The translations under genes were made by a program, and so were the position numbers. From a bacterium (GTDB lineage Bacteria; CLD3; SB21): a stretch of 51,692 nucleotides of DNA. Location: contig JABWCP010000023.1 of assembly GCA_013360215.1 (NCBI GenBank), positions 1 to 51,692 on the forward strand, read 5' to 3'. Shown one piece after another: positions 26,012-35,124 of this stretch (position 1 is the first letter of the stretch; every line of letters starts with the position of its first letter). The notes beneath the pieces were generated by a model. The model did not search any database and was not told the origin of the DNA. It was given only the letters and a program-made list of their open reading frames with translations.

Positions 26012-27136
26012 ATGCACTTTAACACCATCGAAGAAGCCGTAGAAGATTACAAAAAAGGTAAGATCGTCATCGTAGTAGATGATGAAGACCGCGAAAATGA
26101 AGGCGATTTTATCATGGCCGCTGAAAAAGTCACTCCGGATGCGGTTAACTTTATGGCTAAACACGGCCGTGGTTTGATATGTTTGTCCATCACACGTCAA
26201 CGTGCCTCAGAACTCGAACTCAATATCATGGTAGATCGCAACACCTCATTGCACACGACTCCGTTTACCGTGAGCATTGATGCCAAAGAAGGCACGACAA
26301 CCGGGATATCGGCTGCAGATCGCGCAAAAACTATTTCCGTAGTGATAGATCCGGTGACGCGACCGGAAGACCTTGCACGTCCCGGCCATGTTTTTCCTTT
26401 GGTGGCACGTGACGGCGGCGTATTGGAACGCTCCGGTCATACCGAGGCGACCGTAGATCTTGCACGCCTGGCGGGTCTTTATCCGGCAGGAATATTATGC
26501 GAAATCATGGATGATGACGGTTCGATGGCGCGTGTACCGAGGCTGATGGAGATGGCTAAAACTTTTGATCTCAAAATAATTACCATCAAAGATCTGATCG
26601 AATACCGTCGCCGGATGGAACGCTTCATTCGCCCCGTAGTCAAAGATGTCGAATTACCGAGCCGTTATGGGAATTTCTCCGTTACGGTGTATGAAAACAT
26701 ACTCAACGGCGATCAGCACATTGCAATAACCAAAGGTTTGATCAAAGGTGAGGATGCGATTCTCGTTCGTGTACAGGTTGAGAATACGATGGGTGACGTG
26801 TTTGGTTCATTGACCGGAAATAATTCATCGCATGTATCCGACAGCTTACGTATGATCGAATCAGCCGGAAGGGGCGTCGTGCTGTATCTGCGTGAAAATG
26901 ACCAGCGTTCGCTTGGTCTGTTTCCATCCGAAGATGTATCTTCGTTGGACAGCCACCATTCGCGTGACACAGATAAAGATTGGCGTACCTTGGGTGTCGG
27001 ATCTCAAATATTGGTTGATCTGGGAGTACGTCGCCTTAAACTTTTGACCAACAACCGAAAAAAATATGTAGGACTTGAAGGTTATGGGTTGGAAATCGTA
27101 GAGCAGATTCCGATCGTGTCGCAAGCCAAAGTTTAA
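26012..27136 (+). CDS. ribB: RibBA-type protein: DHBP synthase with a degenerate GTP cyclohydrolase II domain
   Basis: 374 residues. The N-terminal half (about 1-205) is an intact 3,4-dihydroxy-2-butanone-4-phosphate synthase: [33 protein letters not shown] and CEIMDDDG. It makes the four-carbon unit of riboflavin from ribulose 5-phosphate. The C-terminal half has the GTP cyclohydrolase II fold ([24 protein letters not shown]) but lacks the three zinc cysteines. Where active enzymes have HSEC and CDC, this one has QVEN and GNN, and the RQEGRGIGL motif is [10 protein letters not shown]. That half is therefore very probably inactive and may be structural or regulatory. ATG 26012 is used; ATG 25985 lies inside ribE. 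Confidence 0.9.
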   Translation: MHFNTIEEAVEDYKKGKIVIVVDDEDRENEGDFIMAAEKVTPDAVNFMAKHGRGLICLSITRQRASELELNIMVDRNTSLHTTPFTVSIDAKEGTTTGISAADRAKTISVVIDPVTRPEDLARPGHVFPLVARDGGVLERSGHTEATVDLARLAGLYPAGILCEIMDDDGSMARVPRLMEMAKTFDLKIITIKDLIEYRRRMERFIRPVVKDVELPSRYGNFSVTVYENILNGDQHIAITKGLIKGEDAILVRVQVENTMGDVFGSLTGNNSSHVSDSLRMIESAGRGVVLYLRENDQRSLGLFPSEDVSSLDSHHSRDTDKDWRTLGVGSQILVDLGVRRLKLLTNNRKKYVGLEGYGLEIVEQIPIVSQAKV

Positions 27137-27313
27137 ATGAAACTTTCTCTATCGTAATCCGTTCTTGATAATAATAAATTGAGTTGAATAATGTGGACTG
27201 CATCACGGCTTGCTATCGGCATTATTAAGAATTGTGTTGCTTTGGATAATCCTGTATTAAGGTCTATGTGTTGTACTCGATCTAGTGAAAATATGGGCAT
27301 ATAGGAATTTAGT
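27137..27313. other. intergenic stretch before the WD40 gene
   Basis: 177 bases, AT-rich. No convincing promoter, terminator or repeat was recognised; transcription of the WD40 gene could begin here or continue from ribBA. Confidence 0.4.
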
Positions 27314-28384
27314 ATGAATCTAAAATTCTTTTCTAAATCAAAAAAAATGCGCCATTTTAATCTCTTACTATTGCTCTTATTGAGCGCTATGGGACAGTTA
27401 TTCTGTGTTCAGGAAAATGTCGAGAATAATTTTTTTATTTTACATAAAATACTTAATGCCCATACATCGGATGTATGGGCACTTCGTTTTAATCCGGATG
27501 GGACATGGTTGGCCAGCGCTAGTGTTGATAGCACGGTAAGAATATCTTCAGTAACCGACGGTACGAATTTAGTACTATTAAAACATCCTCAAGGTGTAAC
27601 TTCGCTTGATGTTAGCGCGGATGGGAAGTATATAGCAACAGCCAGCTATGATCAAAAAATCAGGTTATGGGATATTTCGACAGCAGCTTTGCATAGAGTA
27701 TTCTCTGGTCATTTAGGCACGGTATGGGCTGTGGCTTTTAGTCCGGATGGAAAATATATGGTCAGTTGCGGAGAAGATCGTACAATCCAACTTTGGAACA
27801 TGACAGATAGTACTCCTGTTAAAACTTTTAGTGGACATCAACGCAATATTTGGTCAGTCAAATTTACTCCGGACGGGACTAAGCTTATTAGCGGTAGTTT
27901 TGACAATACTATCAAGATATGGTATGTTGCGACAGGTGCGGAAATACTGACTTTAGAAGGGCATAAAGAAGCAATCGTTGATTTGGCGATCAGCTCTGAT
28001 GGGAGATTGCTTGCCAGCGGCAGTGATGATGCAACGATCAAACTTTGGAGTTTGCTAGACGGAAGCCTCATTCGAACTTTATACGGTGGCGGCGAGCATG
28101 TTCAAGCGTTATGCTTCAGTTCTGACAACAAACTGCTCCTGAGCGGCGGTCGCGATAAAACATGGTTCGGTGAATTTATGCAGAATATTTTTGGTGATTC
28201 AGAATATCACAAAGGCACAAGTATGCGATTGTGGGACGTTTCTACAGGTATGGTCTTACAGGATTTTTCAGATCATGCTAATGATGTGAACGATGTCACA
28301 TTCTCACACGACGGCCAATGGGTAGCCAGCGCCAGCAGCGACAAAACAGTGCGTTTGTATAAACGTAAATCGTGGGATAAATAA
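27314..28384 (+). CDS. exported WD40-repeat protein (seven-bladed propeller)
   Basis: 356 residues with a hydrophobic leader (HFNLLLLLLLSAMGQLFC) and seven WD40 units, each with the pattern of a starting His, a DG turn and a final W/Y-containing strand. Examples are HLGTVWAVAFSPDGKYM, HQRNIWSVKFTPDGTKL and HKEAIVDLAISSDGRLL. Blade 6 carries an insert of about 20 residues (WFGEFMQNIFGDSEYHKG). Seven units close a propeller, so the protein is a complete interaction scaffold, probably outside the inner membrane. Base composition looks more AT-rich than its neighbours. No partner is apparent. Confidence 0.82.
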   Translation: MNLKFFSKSKKMRHFNLLLLLLLSAMGQLFCVQENVENNFFILHKILNAHTSDVWALRFNPDGTWLASASVDSTVRISSVTDGTNLVLLKHPQGVTSLDVSADGKYIATASYDQKIRLWDISTAALHRVFSGHLGTVWAVAFSPDGKYMVSCGEDRTIQLWNMTDSTPVKTFSGHQRNIWSVKFTPDGTKLISGSFDNTIKIWYVATGAEILTLEGHKEAIVDLAISSDGRLLASGSDDATIKLWSLLDGSLIRTLYGGGEHVQALCFSSDNKLLLSGGRDKTWFGEFMQNIFGDSEYHKGTSMRLWDVSTGMVLQDFSDHANDVNDVTFSHDGQWVASASSDKTVRLYKRKSWDK

Positions 28385-28482
28385 ATAATTTTGATAAGAA
28401 GCCGATTGTGATTAACTAAATCGCTATACTATAGAAAGCTCGACTGGGCGAGTGCAATGACCATAGGAAGCGTTGAGATGCT

Positions 28483-29130
28483 TTACCGTTTCTTCTCAAT
28501 GGCCATCATTTTATCAATACGTCCCTGGTGCCTTCCGCCGGTAAAATCCGTTTTGAGGAAAACTTTAACAATATGTTCAGCGACGGTTTCGCCGATCATT
28601 TTAGAACCGAGCGTTAAGACGTTGGCGTTATTATGTTCACGGCTGTTGACGGCTGTCGTGATATCGTAACACATCGCTGCCCGTACGCCGGATACTTTAT
28701 TGGCTACCATACATGAACCGATACCGGCACCGTCAATCATAATACCGCGAAAACACTCACCGGTTGCGACTTGTTTTGCCACGGCTTCTGCAAAATCCGG
28801 ATAATCTACCGATTCCGTCGAATGAGTTCCGACATCGACGATGGTGAACTGCATTTCAGTAAGTACTTTTTTAAGAAATTCTTTTAACGGAAATCCACCG
28901 TGATCCGCGCCCAAGGCTACTTTGCGCTCTGCGCCTTGTTTGAGCGGTACATGGGGAGCTGTAGATGGGACAACAGTTTGCGGCTTAACGATTTGAAATG
29001 TCGCACCTAACTGTTTGGCTTTATCACGTGCTAAGGCCGTAATCAAAGCGTCAGGGGAGATCATAATCGTTTTCTGACCGCTTTTGACGGCTTCGATGAC
29101 TGTACGTTCAGTTATTAATTTTCGTTTCAT
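28483..29130 (-). CDS. RpiB/LacAB-type sugar-phosphate isomerase with N-terminal extension
   Basis: 215 residues; ordinary RpiB has about 150. The C-terminal part (from about 68) is RpiB-like: VALGADHGGFPLKEFL, SREHNNANVLTLGS and GGRHQGRID. The catalytic Cys of E. coli RpiB (ICGTG) is replaced here by Asp (IDGAG). The N-terminal 65 residues (KRKLITERTVIEAVKSG, then ITALARDKAKQLG) form a separate small domain that I associate with RpiB variants of bacterial microcompartment loci. No shell protein is in the window. It probably isomerises an aldo/keto sugar phosphate, but the altered residue makes ribose 5-phosphate uncertain. It lies eight bases after nadC, on the same strand. Confidence 0.82.
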   Translation of the reverse strand: MKRKLITERTVIEAVKSGQKTIMISPDALITALARDKAKQLGATFQIVKPQTVVPSTAPHVPLKQGAERKVALGADHGGFPLKEFLKKVLTEMQFTIVDVGTHSTESVDYPDFAEAVAKQVATGECFRGIMIDGAGIGSCMVANKVSGVRAAMCYDITTAVNSREHNNANVLTLGSKMIGETVAEHIVKVFLKTDFTGGRHQGRIDKMMAIEKKR

Positions 29131-29138
29131 CGTAATGA

Positions 29139-29993
29139 TTATTCTACTAAAAGTGAAAGATCAAGTGCCGGCGCCGAGTGTGTCAGAGCACCTATGGAAA
29201 TAAAATCCACGCCGGTTTCGGCGATGGCTTGTACCGTATCAAGGGAAACATTACCGGACGCTTCGGTTTCACATCTTTTATTGATTATTGCAGCCGCTTC
29301 ACGCATGGTTTCGATTGTCATATTGTCGAGCATGATGCGCTGAACCTGATAACGCAATGCTTCGCGCACTTCATCCAAATTTTTGGTTTCAACCTCAATG
29401 GACAAATGTAAGTTATTTTGGCGGTTGTATTCAATGGCTTTTTCTATGGCTGCACCGATGCCCCCGGCGGCAGTGATATGATTATCTTTGATCAAAAACA
29501 TATCGTACAAACCGATGCGATGATTGGAACCCCCGCCGCATCGTACGGCGTATTTTTCGAGTTCCCGCCAAAGCGGTGTAGTTTTACGCGTATCTAAAAT
29601 TTGCGCCGATGTGTGTTTTATTTTTTCCGTAAAATGCCGTGTCAATGTGGCGATACCGCTCATTCGCTGGATAAAATTAAGCGCCGTGCGCTCCGCAATA
29701 AGAATAGACCGCATGCTGCCGGTAAAATGCAGGCAGATTTGACCTTTTTCAAGCGTATCACCGTCTTTGGCAGACCATTCCAGTTTGATTTGAGGATTGA
29801 TTTGGCGAAAGACTTCATTGAAAACAAGTTGCCCGGCTAATACGCCTTCCGACTTGGCACGTACATAACCGCGTCCGATTTGTTCGGCCGGCACGGTAGA
29901 GAGTGTCGTTACATCACCAAAACCGAGATCTTCTTCGATAGCGTGTTTGATTTGCGTACGTAAAACAGGGTGTATCGTAAGATGTTGATTCAT
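29139..29993 (-). CDS. nadC: nicotinate-nucleotide pyrophosphorylase (carboxylating)
   Basis: Quinolinate phosphoribosyltransferase of de novo NAD synthesis: quinolinate plus PRPP gives nicotinate mononucleotide. The 284 residues show the family series EEDLGFGDVTT, ERTALNFIQRMSGIAT, DTRKTTPLWRELEKYAVRCGG (split over the active site), GGSNHRIGLYDM and LIKDNHI. The ATG overlaps the stop of ybeY by four bases (ATGA), so these genes are translationally coupled. nadA and nadB are not in the window. Confidence 0.96.
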   Translation of the reverse strand: MNQHLTIHPVLRTQIKHAIEEDLGFGDVTTLSTVPAEQIGRGYVRAKSEGVLAGQLVFNEVFRQINPQIKLEWSAKDGDTLEKGQICLHFTGSMRSILIAERTALNFIQRMSGIATLTRHFTEKIKHTSAQILDTRKTTPLWRELEKYAVRCGGGSNHRIGLYDMFLIKDNHITAAGGIGAAIEKAIEYNRQNNLHLSIEVETKNLDEVREALRYQVQRIMLDNMTIETMREAAAIINKRCETEASGNVSLDTVQAIAETGVDFISIGALTHSAPALDLSLLVE

Positions 29994-30415
29994 TGTTTTT
30001 CCAGTAAAGTAAGATAGTGATCGCCGCGCCGGATCATACGGGAACGCTGTTGGTCGGTATCGTCATGATAGCCCAAGAGATGCAGGACGCAGTGCGCGCA
30101 AAGTCGTAAAACTTCATTGGTATAAGTGACGCCGTACTCCTTAGCTTGCATCACGGCCTGGTCTAAACTGATATAACATTCACCTTCCAGCGGGGCGTGA
30201 CGGTTTGCACTAAGATCAAAAGTAATCGTATCGGTGGGGTAATCGTGCTTCAAAAATTTTTTATTGTAACGCCGCATCGTAACGTTATCTAAAAAAACAA
30301 AGTGAAAATGTTCCAAATTTCTTTGCGATTCTTTTCGCAGGATCATTTTCGTCAAAGCGATAATACGTTGTTTTGGGACGCGCCGATGCTTGTGGGTATT
30401 GGTTATCGTGATCAT
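29990..30415 (-). CDS. ybeY: endoribonuclease YbeY
   Basis: Single-strand RNase with one zinc ion, involved in 16S rRNA 3'-end maturation and ribosome quality control. 141 residues with the metal-binding HCVLHLLGYHDD motif (H-x3-H-x5-H) near the C-terminus. It overlaps pgpH upstream and nadC downstream by four bases each. The pgpH-ybeY order is common in bacteria, often with phoH, which is not seen here. Confidence 0.95.
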   Translation of the reverse strand: MITITNTHKHRRVPKQRIIALTKMILRKESQRNLEHFHFVFLDNVTMRRYNKKFLKHDYPTDTITFDLSANRHAPLEGECYISLDQAVMQAKEYGVTYTNEVLRLCAHCVLHLLGYHDDTDQQRSRMIRRGDHYLTLLEKQ

Positions 30416-32820
30416 GACATCGCGCCTACGGTAATATTCTTTCCGTCAATCGGCAACGGATCGGCTTTAGGATACTCGACGCGCACGTGGTAGATGCCCA
30501 ATATGATCGGGATAAAAGCTTCAGTAATGCGTTTGAGATCACCGATGGTCAGTTCGCATTCGTCAAGTTCACCGGATTTGAGACGGCGTTCGATGATTTC
30601 GTTGACCACATTACGAATCTTTTCCGCATTGGGTTCTTTGATCGCATGGGTAGCGGCTTCGACGCCGTCGGCTAACATGATAATGCCGGATTCTTTGGTT
30701 TTGGGGCGCGGGCCCGGATAACGAAATGACGCTTCGGATATCACGGCATCCGGTTTTTTGTTTTCCATCGCGCGATGATAAAAAAAAGTCATGAGCAGAT
30801 TACCGTGATGTTCCGGGATATAACTTCGGATGATTTTTGGCAAACGGTATTTTTCGGCTAACTCCAGGCCGGAATGAATATGCGAGAGCAGTATTTTTGC
30901 GCTCATGTGCGGATCCAGCCGATCGTGTTTATTCACACCGCCGATCTGGTTTTCTATGAAATATTCGGGCATCTCGATTTTACCGATGTCATGATACAGG
31001 GCGCCGACTCGTGCCAGCAGCGAATTTGCGCCGGTTGCTTCCGCGCCGGCATGGGACAGATTTGCAACGATTACGCTGTGATGATAAGTGCCCGGTGCTT
31101 TCAGCGCAAGTTGTTGTTGCAACGGGTGATTGGAATCAGAAAGTTCGAGTAAAGTAAATGTCGTGCTCACATCAAAAACCTGTTCAAAAAGTACAAGGCA
31201 TCCGAATGCGACCAACATGGACGACATGCCGCTGACGATGGCATAAGGTAACTGATGCAAAAAGATTTCTGTAAATTCGGTATACTTCACAAAACTTGTC
31301 GTCGCAATGATAAAAATATACGCGCCCGATACCCAGAGAACAGAACTGAAAATGTGACTGCGCCGGCTGAAATTAACTACGGTAATGCACGCAACCGAAC
31401 CGACAAATAACAATACAATGGTCGTCGTGTATTCATTGCCTTGCATCGCTCCGATCAAAAAACTGATCGAGATCGTCCCGATCAGTCCGATACGTACGTC
31501 AAAAAGCGTTGTCAGCAGGACGGAACTAAATACGATGGGAATCACAAAGGCCGGAAATTTGAGCACGTGAATGAACACGTAATAGAAAGTAATCTCCAGC
31601 AGAATCAAGGACACGAGCAGTGATAATTTTCGAATACTCGAAAAAATATCGGGTCTGTATATGTAAATATAACCCAGCAAAAAAAACATCAGTGAAAAAA
31701 CTAAAAACGATCGCCCGATAAACGGCAATAGCCATTTAACACCCCCTTCCGCCTCGCGGCGCTGCGCCCACGTGGCTTCCAGTGATTGCAACTGCTGGTG
31801 CGTTTTGGAGGAGATGGTTTCGTTTTTATTAACGATAATGTCGCCGCTTAAAACGAAGCCGTAGGTTTGTGGGACATTAGCCGAAGCTTCACGTTTACGC
31901 GCTTCCGTCTCTTCGCGATTCGCCAAAATATTGGGAATGATGAAACGGGAGAGCACTTCATAACTCAGATTGATCAGCTTGGTATCCGAATAATAGGTTT
32001 TCAGCAAGTCTTGCGTGTGGTAGCGCGCTTCATCCACATCGTTGACGTTTTTGATAAATTCCGTGCTTTCCTTAAGACCTTCGCGTACGTTGATCGGGGA
32101 GATCGGGCTTTTGAAATTATTTTTATCTTCGTCAATAATGCCCAGCGCAAAAAGATCGGTGAGTATGCGCATCCAGTCGCGAGACAGTTCCAGAAATTGC
32201 GACCGGGTTAGCGAGCGGCCTATGGTAGCACGTTTGAGCAAACGAAGGGTGTCGGAACGCATTTGCCCGTAATTATTATCAATCGTTGCATTTTCTTTGT
32301 TGACCAAAAAAGCCCAACGTTCCTCCATAACACTAAAACCGAATTTTCGGATAATCGCGCTTTTGACGGAATCAAATGCGGGAGGGATATAGTTTTGTGT
32401 CTGGCCGTCGTTATCTTTGTATTCAAAAGGTTTCGGCGCATTACGCAAAAGGTCCAAGTAGTTTATGAATTCATCAAGGTTGGCTAATTGGGATTTAGCG
32501 AGTGCCGAATTGCGATCAAATACCGGTGCGACTAAACTTTGAGCATCACGGCGTTCCGTCGTCAGTTGATCCGGCGTTTTGTATACGGGAAACGTAAATG
32601 GTGCGCGAACTTCATCGGGTGAAATCGAGCCGATTTTGTATTCGGAGTAACGGGTAAAATCACTGTCCGGAAACATCAACACAGGGCCGATGATCAGAGC
32701 AAGGATAATACCGATTTTAGCTATAAGATGTTTTTTACCGAAAACCACGCGCATAAAGAGAGCGGGGGATTTGATCAGAATAGCGCGCGCAATGCGATTT
32801 CGGTTGAGTAAATCGGGCAT
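30412..32820 (-). CDS. 7TM-HD family phosphohydrolase (PgpH-like)
   Basis: 802 residues. A first membrane segment (about 34-50) is followed by a large extracytoplasmic 7TMR-HDED domain, then seven membrane helices (about 340-545) and a cytoplasmic HD domain. The HD domain has HHSVIVANLSHAGAEA near 580, ALYHDIGKI near 612 and LADGVEAATHA. Relatives such as Listeria PgpH hydrolyse the second messenger c-di-AMP; this assignment is by family and no c-di-AMP synthase is in the window. Its stop overlaps ybeY by four bases. An acyl-CoA dehydrogenase gene ends just upstream. Confidence 0.9.
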   Translation of the reverse strand: MPDLLNRNRIARAILIKSPALFMRVVFGKKHLIAKIGIILALIIGPVLMFPDSDFTRYSEYKIGSISPDEVRAPFTFPVYKTPDQLTTERRDAQSLVAPVFDRNSALAKSQLANLDEFINYLDLLRNAPKPFEYKDNDGQTQNYIPPAFDSVKSAIIRKFGFSVMEERWAFLVNKENATIDNNYGQMRSDTLRLLKRATIGRSLTRSQFLELSRDWMRILTDLFALGIIDEDKNNFKSPISPINVREGLKESTEFIKNVNDVDEARYHTQDLLKTYYSDTKLINLSYEVLSRFIIPNILANREETEARKREASANVPQTYGFVLSGDIIVNKNETISSKTHQQLQSLEATWAQRREAEGGVKWLLPFIGRSFLVFSLMFFLLGYIYIYRPDIFSSIRKLSLLVSLILLEITFYYVFIHVLKFPAFVIPIVFSSVLLTTLFDVRIGLIGTISISFLIGAMQGNEYTTTIVLLFVGSVACITVVNFSRRSHIFSSVLWVSGAYIFIIATTSFVKYTEFTEIFLHQLPYAIVSGMSSMLVAFGCLVLFEQVFDVSTTFTLLELSDSNHPLQQQLALKAPGTYHHSVIVANLSHAGAEATGANSLLARVGALYHDIGKIEMPEYFIENQIGGVNKHDRLDPHMSAKILLSHIHSGLELAEKYRLPKIIRSYIPEHHGNLLMTFFYHRAMENKKPDAVISEASFRYPGPRPKTKESGIIMLADGVEAATHAIKEPNAEKIRNVVNEIIERRLKSGELDECELTIGDLKRITEAFIPIILGIYHVRVEYPKADPLPIDGKNITVGAMS

Positions 32821-32825
32821 GAGAT

Positions 32826-33983
32826 TTAAGCTATCGTTTTTAATATTTCACGCGCAATGATGAGGCGTTGTATTTCAGAAGTACCTTCGCCGATTTCGCC
32901 GATTTTAGCATCACGGAAAAAACGTTCCGAATTATAGCGGTCGGTGCATCCGACGGCGCCGAGAATCTGAATGGCTTTGATGCAATTTTGCATGGCCAAT
33001 TCCGTCGCATGCAGTTTGGACATAGCCGCTTCTTTGGTAAAAGGCTGGCCGGCATCTTTGAGGCGAGCGGCATGAAGCATCAAATGCCAGCTGCACTGGA
33101 TACCCAGCGCCATGTCTGCCAACATAAATTGTATGCCCTGATTATCCGAAATCGGACGTTCAAACTGCATACGTGTTTTAGAATATTGCAACGCTTCTTC
33201 ATACGCGCCGATCGCGATACCCAGTGAAAGCGCGGCGACGCCTACGCGACCGCCGTCAAGAACTTTGAGAAAACCTTTGAACCCTTCGCCGGGTTTGCCG
33301 AGCAGATTTTCTTTGGGCACGATCATATTTTCAAAGTGCAACATACGCGTGTCCGATGCGCGCCAACCCATTTTGTCTTCTTTTTTCCCGATGATAAAAC
33401 CGGGAAACGTTTTTTCAACAATAAACGAACTGATCCCGCTTTTACCTTTGGTTTTATCCGTAACGGCGGTGATAACAAAAGTGTCCGCGTAACCTGCCGA
33501 AGTGATAAAAATTTTAGAGCCGTTGATCACATAATGATCGCCTTTATTTTCGGCAAACGTGCGCGTACCGCCCGCATCGCTGCCCGCGCCGGGTTCCGTT
33601 AATCCGAAAGAACCGAGCTTTTCACCGCGTGCCAGCGGCGCAAGATATTTCAGCTTTTGTTCGTGCGTACCCATAAGCCAAATCGGGCCGCAACCGATGC
33701 CGGTGTGCGCGCCGAGCGTGATACCGTGCGAAGCGCATACTTTTGAAAGTTCGATCACAGCCAGGCAGTAGCCGACCGTGGACATGCCCAGTCCGCCGTA
33801 TTCTTTAGGAAATGGAATGCCCATCCATCCGTGTTCGCCCATTTTGCGAACATTGTCGGCGGGAAAGATGGATTTTTCATCATATTCTTTGGCTACCGGT
33901 TCGATATATTGTTTGGTAAACGCACGCACTTCATCGCGAAGACGGATTTCTTCCGGCGAAAATTCAAACGGGAAAAACGACAT
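32826..33983 (-). CDS. acyl-CoA dehydrogenase
   Basis: FAD enzyme that makes the alpha-beta double bond in acyl-CoA and passes electrons to ETF. The 385 residues show the usual three-domain order: helical N-domain, FGLTEPGAGSDAGGTRTFAE (FAD/substrate loop), FIVEKTFPGFIIGKKEDKMGWRASDT in two blocks, RVGVAALSLGIAIGAYEEAL and the final GEGTSEIQRLIIAR, in which Glu of GEGTSE is the usual catalytic base. AAGGAT precedes the start. With ETF-QO at 21323-23026 it indicates fatty-acid or amino-acid oxidation tied to respiration. Confidence 0.95.
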   Translation of the reverse strand: MSFFPFEFSPEEIRLRDEVRAFTKQYIEPVAKEYDEKSIFPADNVRKMGEHGWMGIPFPKEYGGLGMSTVGYCLAVIELSKVCASHGITLGAHTGIGCGPIWLMGTHEQKLKYLAPLARGEKLGSFGLTEPGAGSDAGGTRTFAENKGDHYVINGSKIFITSAGYADTFVITAVTDKTKGKSGISSFIVEKTFPGFIIGKKEDKMGWRASDTRMLHFENMIVPKENLLGKPGEGFKGFLKVLDGGRVGVAALSLGIAIGAYEEALQYSKTRMQFERPISDNQGIQFMLADMALGIQCSWHLMLHAARLKDAGQPFTKEAAMSKLHATELAMQNCIKAIQILGAVGCTDRYNSERFFRDAKIGEIGEGTSEIQRLIIAREILKTIA

Positions 33984-34080
33984 ATTCCGAAGATCCTTTC
34001 AGAGAGAAAATTTGACGCCGTGAATATAGATACGGTGGTCGGTATAATCAAGAAGTTAGCGGGTTAGTGTTCATCTAAAT

Positions 34081-34114
34081 ACAAAAGCCGTTCCATGCGT
34101 TGAACGGCTTTTGT
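34081..34114 (-). terminator. terminator downstream of trxA
   Basis: A perfect 13-bp inverted repeat: ACAAAAGCCGTTC (34081-34093) and GAACGGCTTTTGT (34102-34114) with an eight-base loop. On the minus strand the final TTTTGT follows the GC part, so it can stop transcripts leaving trxA before the acyl-CoA dehydrogenase gene. The symmetry would allow use in both directions. A smaller hairpin, GCCCC-GTA-GGGGC, lies at 34161-34173. Confidence 0.75.
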
Positions 34115-34183
34115 AGTTTATGAATGTTTCGTTACTTCCGCATGCGCGGTGTAGCGGTATGCCCCGTAGGGGCGAAAGTTCTT

Positions 34184-34513
34184 TTATTTGGCCATTACGC
34201 CGTTGAGTTTTTCAACGAGTTTGGCCTTGGGAACGGCCCCGACTACTTTATCGGCAAGTTGACCATTTTTGAAAAACAGTAACGTCGGAATACTCATAAT
34301 GCCAAACTTGGAAGCTACGGCGGGATTGGCATCCACGTCAATTTTACAGATTTTAGCTTTGCCGTCGTATTCTTTGGCTAATTCTTCAACCATAGGCGCG
34401 ATCATACGGCACGGGCCGCACCACGTTGCCCAAAAATCTACCAATACAGGTTTATCGGATTTGATAACTTCATTTTCAAAGCTCGCATCACTCAATACTA
34501 CAGGATGACTCAT
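34184..34513 (-). CDS. trxA: thioredoxin
   Basis: General protein disulfide reductase of the cytoplasm. 109 residues with the WCGPC active site (in VDFWATWCGPCRMIAP), the buried Asp in KPVLVDFW, and the cis-Pro loop GIMSIPTLLFFKNG. No thioredoxin reductase is in the window. It stands alone with its own terminator, downstream of lspA on the same strand with a gap of about 60 bases. Confidence 0.97.
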   Translation of the reverse strand: MSHPVVLSDASFENEVIKSDKPVLVDFWATWCGPCRMIAPMVEELAKEYDGKAKICKIDVDANPAVASKFGIMSIPTLLFFKNGQLADKVVGAVPKAKLVEKLNGVMAK

Positions 34514-34573
34514 AATTTAACTCCTCATTTCGCTATATTTTCAGTTCGTGCAAATCGTGTAACGTAGTAAGTT

Positions 34574-35110
34574 TCAGTTTATTCCACCCGTGGCGGGTGT
34601 ATCGGTTCCGCTTGTTTCATTAACCGTGTTCGATGCCGGTTTATGCGTAAGCACAAAGATCGTCATAATGATCATACCGAGAACGACGGCGGAATCGGCA
34701 ACATTGAATACCGGCCAGCGTTGCATACCCAGCATGTCCGGAATATCCACATCCATGAAGTCCACTACGCGTCCAAACATCACACGGTCAATCAGATTGC
34801 CCACCGCACCGCCAAGAATCAGCGAGAGGGAAAAGCGGTAAGGCCATTTTTCGTGACGCATAGAATGGATGTATGCGATCAGTGCGCCGGATGCGACGAT
34901 CGAAACGATCGAAAAAAACCAACGACCCCAAAACGGATGATCTTCAAAAAAACGAATACCGAATGCCATACCGGGATTTTCAAGATAGGTCAGTTGTATT
35001 GTCGTATCCCAGAGAGGAATACTGTCGTGCAGTATCATCGTTTCTTTCACGATATACTTAGTGATCTGATCCAGTATGACGATGATGATCGCTACCCAAT
35101 AGTTTTTCAA
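34574..35110 (-). CDS. lspA: lipoprotein signal peptidase (signal peptidase II)
   Basis: Inner-membrane aspartyl protease that removes signal peptides from prolipoproteins. Four membrane segments and both catalytic Asp regions are present: GNLIDRVMFGRVVDFMDV and FNVADSAVVLGM, with NPGMAFGI before them. The reading frame is open further upstream (to 35179) but that would overlap the TraR/DksA gene. TTG 35110, giving LKNYWVAIIIVILDQITKY as start, yields the usual size (178 residues). The start is therefore inferred. Substrates in this window include the lipoproteins at 806, 7401 and 11308. Confidence 0.9.
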   Translation of the reverse strand: MKNYWVAIIIVILDQITKYIVKETMILHDSIPLWDTTIQLTYLENPGMAFGIRFFEDHPFWGRWFFSIVSIVASGALIAYIHSMRHEKWPYRFSLSLILGGAVGNLIDRVMFGRVVDFMDVDIPDMLGMQRWPVFNVADSAVVLGMIIMTIFVLTHKPASNTVNETSGTDTPATGGIN

Positions 35111-35124
35111 AATCGTTTTCTTTC

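Noticed and set aside
34161-34173. REP-like repeat (GCCCC-GTA-GGGGC)
   Set aside because: It occurs only once in the window, so no repeat family can be claimed.
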